From assembly GCA_947630625.1 (NCBI GenBank), contig CANRIL010000001.1, positions 111,355-175,354 on the forward strand: a DNA stretch of 64,000 nucleotides, read 5' to 3'. Made by a program: the position numbers and the translations under genes. How positions within the stretch are numbered: the stretch's first letter is position 1; the number at the start of each line of letters is the position of its first letter. Positions 1 through 8,777 of this stretch are shown in pieces. This DNA is from an uncultured Clostridia bacterium (lineage in GTDB: Bacteria; Bacillota; Clostridia; Oscillospirales; CAG-272). The notes below the pieces were generated by a model. That model saw only the letters and a program-made list of their open reading frames with translations. It was not told the origin of the DNA and ran no database searches.

Positions 1-118
1 GTCTGAAGGACAGCTTCAAGGCAAAATAAAACAGAGCCGGAGAGGGCAAAAAGCCCTCTCCGGATAAAACTTATGACCCCTTCTGCGGGGAAATTTTAAA
101 GAGGTCACACGTTTAGAA

Positions 119-880
119 ATGTTTAAGTTTACCGAGGAACAGATCTGCGGGATATTTACGCCGACTCATTTTGTCGCGATATTCGTATATTTTGCGTTGC
201 TCGCCGGGGCGCTTTATATGCTCCGGAACATAACGGACGCGGGTATACATACGCTGACGCTTATAATCGCCGTGACTGTAACGGTGCTTGAGATCATAAA
301 AATAGCTGTCCGCGTGTACCGCGGACAGCCCGGGGACGACTATATACCGCTTTATTATTCGAGTTTGTTCATATATGCCGCCTGGCTCTCGCTTTTTAAA
401 AATAAGGTGCTGCAAAGGATCGGCAAATGCTTTCTCGCTTACGGCTGCGTGATCGGCGGGTCGCTGTTTGTGCTTTATCCGTCAACATCGCTGCCAAAAT
501 TTCCGATATGGCATCCGGCGGCGCTGCACAGCCTGTTTTATCATTGGCTGATGCTTACCCTCGGACTTACCGTGCTTATAAAGCAGTATAAGCCGAAAAT
601 CAAGGACTTCTTTTCTTATTTCGCGCTGACGGGAACGGCGTGCGCCGTCGCCGCCGTGCTGAATGCTGTGCTTCACACGAATCTGATGTACCTTGACAAC
701 CCGTTCGGACTCAGTTTCCTTGTCGCCATGCACGACGCCTCTCAGCTATTTTATTCAATGTTCGCGTTCACCGTTCAGTCCGTTGTCCTCTTCTTCGTCG
801 CATATTTCGTGCACACTTCCGTTTTGCGGCTGATAGTGAAGAAGAGAGAGGCGGCTGACCCGTCAGGTCGCGGCGACTAA
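119..880 (+). CDS. YwaF/TIGR02206-like integral membrane protein
   Basis: 253-aa ORF, multiple hydrophobic TM segments, LAYGCVIGGSLFVLYP and WHPAALHSLFYHWLML pattern typical of the YwaF-like family. Confidence 0.7.
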   Translation: MFKFTEEQICGIFTPTHFVAIFVYFALLAGALYMLRNITDAGIHTLTLIIAVTVTVLEIIKIAVRVYRGQPGDDYIPLYYSSLFIYAAWLSLFKNKVLQRIGKCFLAYGCVIGGSLFVLYPSTSLPKFPIWHPAALHSLFYHWLMLTLGLTVLIKQYKPKIKDFFSYFALTGTACAVAAVLNAVLHTNLMYLDNPFGLSFLVAMHDASQLFYSMFAFTVQSVVLFFVAYFVHTSVLRLIVKKREAADPSGRGD

Positions 881-1099
881 GACCGAACCCGAATCCTCGC
901 GCCTGATAGCGATGACGGCGCCGCGTATCATGTATGCGGATGGGTCGCCGAACGGCGACCTGCCGACGCATTTGACTTCCGTATTTTCAGTAAGTCCTAT
1001 GTCTATAAGTCTGCGGCGCATCGAGCCGCGCGTCAGCAGCTCCTTTACGGTGACGACCTCGCCCGGCATCGTGTCCGAAAGCGCTTTTAATTCTTTCAT
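863..1099 (-). CDS. feoA: FeoA-domain protein
   Basis: 78-aa MKELKALSDTMPGEVVTVKEL...MRRRLIDIGLTENTEVKCVGRSPFGDPSAYMIRGAVIAIRREDS is FeoA-like; RBS-like gaaagga upstream of ATG at 1099; the track ORF start at 1396 is an over-extension. Confidence 0.8.
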   Translation of the reverse strand: MKELKALSDTMPGEVVTVKELLTRGSMRRRLIDIGLTENTEVKCVGRSPFGDPSAYMIRGAVIAIRREDSGSVLVAAT

Positions 1100-1285
1100 G
1101 TTGATCATCCTTTCACGTTGGGAACGCCGCTTTACGGCGTTTTTCCTTTGTATAAGAAAGTTGCCGTCCGGAAACTTTCCATTGTCATAATATTCGCGCC
1201 GTCTCATATGTGATACAGTGTTCATCTGTTTTCGGTATGGGCAGACAAAGGCGAGCGTATGACGTTTGTGCGATCGATAATATAC

Positions 1286-1314
1286 TTGACAAACTGCTTT
1301 TTTGATGTTAAACT
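1286..1314 (+). promoter_or_regulatory. putative sigma-A promoter for tRNA-Leu (TTGACA - 17 bp - TAAACT)
   Basis: TTGACA 1286-1291, TAAACT 1309-1314. Confidence 0.5.
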
Positions 1315-1430
1315 TGTATCTGTAATTTTGGTGCGGGTATGTGCGAATTTCGTTCAGCCCGCTTCCGCGGGTATGTATTGCCCGCAAAGCGGGCACGTTA
1401 ATATTCCGCCATACCCACTCATATACGTTC

Positions 1431-1510
1431 GCGGGTATGGCGGAATTGGCAGACGCGTCGGTCTTAGGAACCGATGGGAAACCGTGCAGGTTCGACCCCT
1501 GTTACCCGCA
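1431..1510 (+). tRNA. tRNA-Leu (anticodon TAG)
   Basis: gcgggta...tacccgc acceptor, cttagga anticodon loop, ggttcgaccc T-arm, short class II variable arm. Confidence 0.93.
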
Positions 1511-1642
1511 TTTAAAAAATTGTCTTATGGGAAAATGCGCCCTTGCGGGGTGCATTTTTCCGCTCGGGACAAAAACGAACACCGGAGCGCCTGACAAAAA
1601 ATCGCGGTTTATTTATCCGTGCATCAAAGAGGAATAAACGAT

Positions 1643-2698
1643 ATGAAAGAAAAAATGATCGACTTTTTACTTGCCAATGCAAATCCGTCTATTCAGTACC
1701 GTGTTAAAACAGAGGTCTTGCACGAGGAATTATCTGCCGCCGAAAAAGATCAATTGCAGGCAAAAATTCTGGAGGAGCCGATCATAAAGTCAATCATAGC
1801 CTGCCAAAAGGAAAACGGCTGGCTCGGCAACGGCTTTCACGGACCGAACAAAAACGCGGGTCCCTTTGAAAATCAGGAGGTTGGAACAAAATATTTAGGC
1901 GAAAAACTTGTATATAAAGATACGCCTGTCCTGAAAAGAGCCATGGAAGCCTTTGTAACGACGGAGCTTACAGACCTCTGCTACCGCACAAAGGGGAAAT
2001 ACTTCGATGAGTTCCGCTATGCCGCGAACGGTCAGAATATCATCCGCTGCGCCTGCATCGCCCGAGCCGGTTACGACGACGTGATAGATATAAAACCGCA
2101 GATACAGTTAGCGCTCGATTCGTTCAGACGCGTGCTCGAAGTCGATTCCGCGCTTGACATAACGAGAGTGCGGAAGAGCGGCGGGAAAGAAAAACGCGTT
2201 TTCAACGACTACGAAAAATGGCCGTGCTATTATCACTTTGATATTTTAGCGCACACAAATTCATGGAAAACCGACGAAAATATCCGGATGCTCGCCGAAT
2301 CGTTCAGAAAGCTGATGCGCACCGACCGCCCCGAAAAGCAGGTCGGCGGCGACTCGTGGGTCGGCTATGTGCTCGGTACGACCGGCTGCCTCAAAGAGGG
2401 CTATCAGCTCGGATATGACGAAAACGGGATTCACTATACATATTTTGACAGAGTCGAATGGCTGTGCCGGTGCGGATGCGCGCCTTATCTCGAACAGCTG
2501 CAAAATGAGATCGAGCTCCTTCTGAGCTTCGTTGACGGTGACGGCATATGCAAAGCGCCGATCGCGGAGAATCAATTGAAGGGATTCAGCACATACGGCG
2601 GGCAGCAGCTTGAAGTCGACTGGAAAACGGAGACGAGAAGATTCTGCGACATCACATTCAGGGCGCTTTTGATTTTGCATTATTCGACGCTCTATTGA
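1643..2698 (+). CDS. conserved hypothetical protein, possible alpha/alpha-toroid (prenyltransferase/squalene cyclase-like) fold
   Basis: 352-aa ORF from internal ATG preceded by gaggaataaacgat; helical, W/G-rich repeats. Confidence 0.6.
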   Translation: MKEKMIDFLLANANPSIQYRVKTEVLHEELSAAEKDQLQAKILEEPIIKSIIACQKENGWLGNGFHGPNKNAGPFENQEVGTKYLGEKLVYKDTPVLKRAMEAFVTTELTDLCYRTKGKYFDEFRYAANGQNIIRCACIARAGYDDVIDIKPQIQLALDSFRRVLEVDSALDITRVRKSGGKEKRVFNDYEKWPCYYHFDILAHTNSWKTDENIRMLAESFRKLMRTDRPEKQVGGDSWVGYVLGTTGCLKEGYQLGYDENGIHYTYFDRVEWLCRCGCAPYLEQLQNEIELLLSFVDGDGICKAPIAENQLKGFSTYGGQQLEVDWKTETRRFCDITFRALLILHYSTLY

Positions 2699-2748
2699 TG
2701 TTTTTCGGATATGTCCGCACGGTAAATCGTATTTAGGGGGATTTGATC

Positions 2749-3540
2749 ATGAGCGACAGAAAAGAAATAGTGAGAGGCTTTTATGAACAATACGATGAAG
2801 ACGGACGGCTGAGCAGGACCCGGCACGGTCAGCTCGAGTACAATATCACGATGACATATATTCACCGATATGCGGCAAAAGGGTCAAAGATACTTGAGAT
2901 CGGCGCCGGGACGGGCAGATACTCCATGGCTCTTGCAAAAGAAGGAATGGATGTCACTTCCGTTGAACTGGTTGAAAGCAATCTCGCGGTCCTGAGAGAA
3001 AGAAGCTGTGGGATTGAGAATATTAAATCATATCAAGGGGATGCCGCCGATCTCAGCCGGTTTGCAGACGACTCATTTGATGTCACGCTGTCCTTCGGAC
3101 CGATGTATCACCTCTATGAAGCGGATGAAGTGAACCGTGCGATCAATGAGGCGATCCGGGTAACAAAGCCGGGCGGGGTGATGATGTTTGCGTTTATTTC
3201 CGTATTTGCGATCATGTACGCAAACTATTTTTACGGGAACTGGGCAGCGGGACAGAAAGAAAATTTTACGGATGATCATAAAGTGAGGCATTTTAAGGAA
3301 CAGCTCTTTACGGGTTATGATGTGACCGAGTTTGAGGGACTGTTTCGGGATAAGCCGGTCGACTGGATCACAACAACGGGCGTGGACGGTCTTTTGGAGC
3401 CGATCGAAAAGCGCCCGGATTTTTCCGTGTCGGATGAGGATTTCAAGGCTCTTGCAGAATGGTATTTGGCCTTTTCGGAAAAGCGAGAGCTGTTGGGAAA
3501 TACAAACCACCTTTTGTATATTTGTCGGAAGAGGTCATAA
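2749..3540 (+). CDS. class I SAM-dependent methyltransferase
   Basis: ILEIGAGTGRYSMALA motif I; RBS taggggg before ATG 2749. Confidence 0.85.
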   Translation: MSDRKEIVRGFYEQYDEDGRLSRTRHGQLEYNITMTYIHRYAAKGSKILEIGAGTGRYSMALAKEGMDVTSVELVESNLAVLRERSCGIENIKSYQGDAADLSRFADDSFDVTLSFGPMYHLYEADEVNRAINEAIRVTKPGGVMMFAFISVFAIMYANYFYGNWAAGQKENFTDDHKVRHFKEQLFTGYDVTEFEGLFRDKPVDWITTTGVDGLLEPIEKRPDFSVSDEDFKALAEWYLAFSEKRELLGNTNHLLYICRKRS

Positions 3541-3601
3541 GGTGTAAAGGGAAATTTTGTCTTGTTGATGGAAAGGCAAAAACATATAAGGAAAAGAAAT
3601 C

Positions 3602-4036
3602 ATGGTAATCAAGCGAGCCGCAGAATCGGAGACGGCAGATTTGGCAGCACTGGCTGCTGAAATGTGGGATAGTACTGTTTCGGAATTGACAGTTTCATTC
3701 GTGGATTTGGTGAGCAGTGAAAATTGTGCCTGCTTTATTGCATATCAGGACGATTTGCCCGTCGGATTTGCACAGTGTCAGCTTAGGCATGACTATGTAG
3801 AGGGCACAGAGACAAGTCCCGTTGGTTATTTGGAAGGAATATTTGTTAGAGAGGGATTTCGTCGGTTGGGGATTGCGTCCCGGCTTTTGACCGAATGTCA
3901 GAGGTGGGCAAAAACAAAAGGCTGTGCAGAATTTGCAAGCGATTGTGAAATAAATAATGAGGACAGTTTGAAGTTTCATTTAAAGATGGGCTTTGCGGAA
4001 GCGAATCGCATTATCTGTTTCAGCAAAAAGCTGTAA
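3602..4036 (+). CDS. GNAT acetyltransferase, aminoglycoside 6'-N-acetyltransferase (AAC(6')-I)-like
   Basis: DYVEGTETSPVGYLEGIFVREGFRRLGIASRLLTECQRWAKTKGCAEFASDCEINNEDSLKFHLKMGFAEANRIICFSKKL resembles the AAC(6') core (YVxGTETSPVGxLEGIYV...EFASD...MGF). Confidence 0.75.
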   Translation: MVIKRAAESETADLAALAAEMWDSTVSELTVSFVDLVSSENCACFIAYQDDLPVGFAQCQLRHDYVEGTETSPVGYLEGIFVREGFRRLGIASRLLTECQRWAKTKGCAEFASDCEINNEDSLKFHLKMGFAEANRIICFSKKL

Positions 4037-4097
4037 GATAAGCACGACTCTTTTCAGCTCGATTAAGAAAGTTTCGAGATATGGAAAAAAACAATAT

Positions 4098-4259
4098 ATG
4101 CGATATGATTGGATAGATTATTCTTCATCATACAAGGAAACTGTCGATTCTTGGCTCGACGAGGATGCGGTGCGGTTTACCGGATGCGATGAAGGTTTTG
4201 ATGAGTATTATCAATACTGGAAAACTGTACCGACACGGATACGATCTTGCGCAGTTTGA
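4098..4259 (+). pseudogene. truncated N-terminal fragment of a GNAT-like protein
   Basis: MRYDWIDYSSSYKETVDSWLDEDAVRFTGCDEGFDEYYQYWKT then an abrupt switch to sequence shared with the intergenic repeat at 4238. Confidence 0.5.
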
Positions 4260-4370
4260 TACAAGGTGCAGGAGAATTAAAAAGTGCGCCTTTGCAGTAT
4301 AGGTTTAGGGGTATATGTTGTGAGGCGGCATTTACTTTGGCGCTTATTATGATTATTAGGGGGAACGGTA

Positions 4371-4919
4371 ATGATCGATCGATCAATAATAGGTAAATCT
4401 ATCTTTAAACTTGAACTTGAGGATACGGAGTGGCAATTTGAATACATAGATCATGACAGGGAGATAGCAAGAGCGATCGTTTTTGATACGGAGGGATATT
4501 ACTATTTTGTAAGGGCTGTTCGTGATGACGATTTCGGGAAAGCGACTCTGATCGAGACGGCGGGAGGCGGTGTGGAAAAAGGCGAAGATCTCACCTCCGC
4601 CATCAGAAGGGAGCTAAAAGAAGAACTGGGAATAGAAGTCGATATCCTATGTAAAATCGGGGTCGTCAGCGACTACTACAATCTGATTCACCGGCATAAT
4701 ATAAACAATTATTTTTTATGTAAAATATCTTCCTTTGGAGAAAAGAATCTGACACAAGATGAAATGGAGAGTTTTCATTTATCAACGCTGAAGATGTCTT
4801 ATATTGAGGCAATCAAAGAATATGAAAAACGCTCGGTGACAAGGTTGGGAAAGCTTGTTGCAAACAGAGAATTGCCCGTTTTAAAAAGGGCAAAGGAGAT
4901 TATCGATAAAATCGGTTAG
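4371..4919 (+). CDS. Nudix hydrolase
   Basis: Nudix box GGGVEKGEDLTSAIRRELKEELGIEV. Confidence 0.85.
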   Translation: MIDRSIIGKSIFKLELEDTEWQFEYIDHDREIARAIVFDTEGYYYFVRAVRDDDFGKATLIETAGGGVEKGEDLTSAIRRELKEELGIEVDILCKIGVVSDYYNLIHRHNINNYFLCKISSFGEKNLTQDEMESFHLSTLKMSYIEAIKEYEKRSVTRLGKLVANRELPVLKRAKEIIDKIG

Positions 4920-5033
4920 TGTTTGATAATCCCTGTTTGTATCAAGACCGGCAGAAACATAGATATGATCTTGCGGAGTTTGATACGAAACCGATAAAAG
5001 AACGAAAAGTGCGTTTTGCAGGGGAGATAAACA

Positions 5034-5702
5034 GTGAATATTGCGAATAACATTCTTAAGCACTATCTGAAAAATGTATATTTTATCACGGGTACAGCCT
5101 ATGCCGGAAAGTCAACAACGGTAAAAATGCTTGCCGACAAATTTGATATGATCTTTTGCGGAGAAAACTATCACAGCGCAGTATCTGATATTGTGGCAGT
5201 ACCAGATTTACAGCCGGATATTTGTTATCTCAATAATCTCACTGACTGGAAAGATTTTGTAACCCGCTCTCCGGAAGAATATGAGCGATGGGTGTTCAGC
5301 GTAGGAAGAGAAGCCGCAGAATTTGAAGTCGCCGAGCTTATCTCAATATCAAGAGATAAGAAAGTGATCGTGGATACTAATATTCCGATAGATGTATTAA
5401 AAGAAATATCCGATTATAACCACGTCGCCGTTATGCTCTGCCCGCAGGCCATGAGCGTTGAACGCTTCTTTGATCGGAACGACCACGAAAAGCAATTTAT
5501 ATTAGATGTTATAAAAAGCTGTGACGATCCCGAAGCCGTTATGGAAAACTATCGGCGCGGACTTGCCCTTATCAACAGCAAAAAACACTATGATGAATTA
5601 GCTGACAGCGGTTTTTTCACGATAGTCAGAGAAGATAATGGGGTAGATACCAAAGAAGAAGTCTGTGATTTAATAGCAAAGCATTTTGGTTTATACAAAT
5701 AA
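5034..5702 (+). CDS. P-loop NTPase / AAA-type kinase-like protein
   Basis: Walker A GTAYAGKST near the N-terminus; GTG start. Confidence 0.7.
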   Translation: MNIANNILKHYLKNVYFITGTAYAGKSTTVKMLADKFDMIFCGENYHSAVSDIVAVPDLQPDICYLNNLTDWKDFVTRSPEEYERWVFSVGREAAEFEVAELISISRDKKVIVDTNIPIDVLKEISDYNHVAVMLCPQAMSVERFFDRNDHEKQFILDVIKSCDDPEAVMENYRRGLALINSKKHYDELADSGFFTIVREDNGVDTKEEVCDLIAKHFGLYK

Positions 5703-5858
5703 AGTTTCCGTTTATCAAGGAAAAGCAGACCGAAAAACTTATCACCGCTGGTGCGGTAGCGAGGAATATCTTTTTATATTAAAATCTGCCGGGACGCAGA
5801 TATCATCTTACAAAGTTTTACAGAACATCGAGACATCATTATCGAGGAGGGGAAGCGC

Positions 5859-6347
5859 ATGGAAATATGGGACGCTTATGATGAAAATTTCAATAAGATC
5901 GACAACGTGACGTTGATACGTGGGGAAAAGCTCCCCGAAGGGCTTTTTCATTTAGTCGGCGAGATCATCGTTAAACATACAGACGGCAGTTATCTGCTGA
6001 TGCAGCGTGACAGACGCAAACATTTCGGCGGTATGTGGGAGGCAACCGCGGGAGGTTCGGCATTACGCGGAGAGACTCCGATCGAATGTGCGGCAAGAGA
6101 ACTGCGGGAAGAAACCGGAATCGTATCAGATCATCTCGTTGAAATAGGTAGAGTGAAAAACTACGAAAAAAATACGTTATATGTTGAATTCTTATGTGTG
6201 ACAGACTGCAAAAAAGATTCTGTCACCTTGCAGGAAGGGGAAACAATAGCGTATAAATGGGTGAGCAGAGATGAACTCGTCTCTATGAAAAAGAGCGAAC
6301 TTCTGACCGAGTGCATACAGGATTTCGTTGAAGAATTAAAATCATAA
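5859..6347 (+). CDS. Nudix hydrolase (IDI-like subfamily)
   Basis: GGSALRGETPIECAARELREETGI Nudix box; MEIWDAYDENFNKI N-terminus. Confidence 0.85.
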   Translation: MEIWDAYDENFNKIDNVTLIRGEKLPEGLFHLVGEIIVKHTDGSYLLMQRDRRKHFGGMWEATAGGSALRGETPIECAARELREETGIVSDHLVEIGRVKNYEKNTLYVEFLCVTDCKKDSVTLQEGETIAYKWVSRDELVSMKKSELLTECIQDFVEELKS

Positions 6348-6374
6348 ATTATCATTTTTATAATCCGCTCGAGT

Positions 6375-6635
6375 CATGACCACCGGCCGTGCCGGTGGCT
6401 TGCACAGGCCCCCTTAGGGCCTATTACCGGCTGAGCCTATAGGCTCGTCGAAAAAGCTTTCGCTTGCGCATCTTGCCCTACTGCTATTGAAATAGCGGTT
6501 TCTCTCTATTTCTCGCATGGATGTAATCGAATGATTCTCCATGATAGCAGGTTCCTCGCTTCGCTCGGATAGTTTTCTGTGCAAAGCTAAAGCTTTTGGA
6601 GCCACCAGCACTGCTGGTGGTTTTCATAGGACAAC
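6375..6635. mobile_element. candidate non-autonomous IS200/IS605-like (palindrome-ended) multi-hairpin element
   Basis: CCACCGGC-CGT-GCCGGTGG (6380-6398) at one end and CCACCAGC-ACT-GCTGGTGG (6602-6620) at the other; internal palindromes GAGCCTATAGGCTC and GCTATTGAAATAGC; no credible ORF. Confidence 0.5.
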
Positions 6636-6639
6636 ATAA

Positions 6640-6677
6640 CCCCGGCATGCGGCAGATACGCATGCCGGGGTATTTTT
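6640..6677 (+). terminator. Rho-independent terminator
   Basis: CCCCGGCATGCG-gcagata-CGCATGCCGGGG followed by tatttttt. Confidence 0.85.
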
Positions 6678-6797
6678 TGTCTGCTCCTGCGGGACGCGGA
6701 TGTGTGCTGCGCGTTCACATTTGAGAACGGCTTATCATATAATGTCTCCGTGACGATCAGGCGCACGCTTTACGCGCGTCTTTAATGGGGTGATATT

Positions 6798-8645
6798 ATG
6801 TGCGGCATAGCCGGTTTTTCTGATTTTGAAGAAGATTATACATTTGACAGGGCAAGATGGGCGGGAGTGCTCGTCGACATGAGAAAGTCGCTCGCTCATC
6901 GCGGTCACGACCAGACCGGAGAATATCTTGACAGGCACGTGGGGCTTTCGCATACGCGCCTTTCCATCCGCGATATTTCCGGGGGAATACAGCCGATGCG
7001 CCGCTTTGCGGGCGGACGCGAATATGTCATTGTCTATAACGGTGAGGTTTATAATATGGACGAACTTGTGCCCGAACTGACGCGGCGCGGATACGTCTTT
7101 GAAACGACGAGCGACACGGAGGCGATTCTTTACGCTTATATGGAATTCGGTCTTGACTGCGCCGCGATGCTGAACGGAATTTTCGCTTTCGCGATCTGGG
7201 ACGGCAGACTTGAACGGCTGGTTTTGTGCCGTGACCGCCTCGGCGTCAAGCCGCTGTTTTACGCCGAGCGCGGAGGCGAGCTGATTTTCGGCTCTGAACC
7301 GAAATCCCTTTTCTGCCATCCGGATATCTCGCCGGAGGCTGACGACGAGAGCTTCCACGAAATCTTTGCAGTAGGTCCCGCGAGGACGCCGGGAGTCGGA
7401 GTTTTCAAGGATGTTTACGAGGTTTTGCCCGGCCACATCATGATATATGACCGCGGCGGACTTTCGGGGTTCTCATATTGGGATCTGGCGGCGCACCCGC
7501 ACACCGACTCTTATGAAGAAACGGTCGAGAAGACCGGATTTTTAGTCCGTGACGCAATAATTCGGCAGATGGTTTCTGACGTGCCTGTATGCAGCTTTTT
7601 GTCGGGCGGGCTCGATTCAAGCATCATAACGGCCGTCGCGTCAGAATATATGCGCGAAAAAGGCGCTCTGCTTCACACGTTTTCCTTCGATTTTACCGAG
7701 AATGACGAGTATTTTCGAGCGAACAGCTTCCAGCCGACGCGCGACAGACCGTTTGTCGACATGCTCCTTCAGATATTAAAGGTCGATCACACATATCTTT
7801 ACTGCTCGGACGAAGAGCTTGCCGATATGCTGCCGAAGGCTGTTTTGGCAAAGGACCTGCCCGGAATGACGGACGTTGACGCGTCGCTGCTTTATTTCTG
7901 CGGGCTCGTCAAGGAACACAATAAGGTGGCGTTGACCGGCGAATGCGCCGATGAAATTTTCGGCGGATACCCTTGGTTTTATAGGCCCGAACTGCTCTAC
8001 GCAGACGGGTTCCCCTGGTCGCATGACATCTCCGCGCGGACGACGCTTTTGCGCGACAGCGTGGTCGAGCGGCTTCAGCTTGACGAATACGCAAAACAGC
8101 GTTACCGTGACGCGCTCGCCCGCGTTCCTAGACTGCCGGGGGAGGACAGGGAAGCGTCTCGACGGCGCGAGGTTAGCTGCCTTAACATCCGCTGGTTCAT
8201 GCAGACGCTGCTTGACAGGATGGACCGCACGAGCATGGCGCACGGGCTCGAAGTGCGCGTTCCTTTCGCCGATCACCGCATTGTCGAATATCTCTATAAC
8301 GTCCCGTGGAGCATGAAATATCGCGACGGCAGCGAAAAGGCGCTTCTGCGCGACGCGTGCGAGGGGCTGCTGCCGCCGCCTGTCCTTCGCCGGAAGAAGA
8401 GCCCGTATCCGAAGACGTATAATCCAGCATATGAATCTATTCTCGCGTCGAGACTGAGGGGTGTGCTTGACGACAAAACCGCCCCGGTAAACGCTTTTCT
8501 CGACAGAGAAAAGACGGAGAGGTTCCTGTCATCCCCCAAGGATTACGGCAAGCCGTGGTTCGGTCAGCTCATGGCGGGCCCGCAGATGGTCGCCTACATC
8601 CTCCAGATAAACGACTGGATGAAAGATTACGGCATATCATTCTGA
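6798..8645 (+). CDS. asnB: asparagine synthase (glutamine-hydrolysing)
   Basis: MCGIAGFSD N-terminal nucleophile Cys; SFLSGGLDSSIITAV PP-loop. Confidence 0.95.
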   Translation: MCGIAGFSDFEEDYTFDRARWAGVLVDMRKSLAHRGHDQTGEYLDRHVGLSHTRLSIRDISGGIQPMRRFAGGREYVIVYNGEVYNMDELVPELTRRGYVFETTSDTEAILYAYMEFGLDCAAMLNGIFAFAIWDGRLERLVLCRDRLGVKPLFYAERGGELIFGSEPKSLFCHPDISPEADDESFHEIFAVGPARTPGVGVFKDVYEVLPGHIMIYDRGGLSGFSYWDLAAHPHTDSYEETVEKTGFLVRDAIIRQMVSDVPVCSFLSGGLDSSIITAVASEYMREKGALLHTFSFDFTENDEYFRANSFQPTRDRPFVDMLLQILKVDHTYLYCSDEELADMLPKAVLAKDLPGMTDVDASLLYFCGLVKEHNKVALTGECADEIFGGYPWFYRPELLYADGFPWSHDISARTTLLRDSVVERLQLDEYAKQRYRDALARVPRLPGEDREASRRREVSCLNIRWFMQTLLDRMDRTSMAHGLEVRVPFADHRIVEYLYNVPWSMKYRDGSEKALLRDACEGLLPPPVLRRKKSPYPKTYNPAYESILASRLRGVLDDKTAPVNAFLDREKTERFLSSPKDYGKPWFGQLMAGPQMVAYILQINDWMKDYGISF

Positions 8646-8676
8646 TCCCACTTTAAATTTTTACCTCAAATAAAAA

Positions 8677-8731
8677 CAAAACTTCCTGCGCGCAGGCACC
8701 GCCAAAAAAATTTTGCGCGCGGGAAGTTTTT
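8677..8731 (+). terminator. Rho-independent terminator downstream of asnB
   Basis: aaaacttcc-tgcgcgc...gcgcgc-gggaagttttt. Confidence 0.6.
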
Positions 8732-8777
8732 GTGATATACTTTATTTGCAGCATAATAAAGCCGGGGGGCGAATGAG

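Noticed and set aside
1259-1637. Two + strand ORFs across tRNA-Leu (1259..1594, 1341..1637)
   Set aside because: They read through the tRNA and its leader; no homology-like protein features
6414-6611. 65-aa minus-strand ORF
   Set aside because: Lies inside the palindromic element and encodes hairpin sequence; no protein-like conservation visible
1643-6635. Classical integron
   Set aside because: No intI-like integrase in the window and no clear attC pair identified by eye; kept only as cassette-like
7776-8276. Minus-strand ORFs opposite asnB (7776..8276, 6735..7436)
   Set aside because: Antisense shadow ORFs in GC-rich coding sequence; low-complexity R/A/H-rich composition
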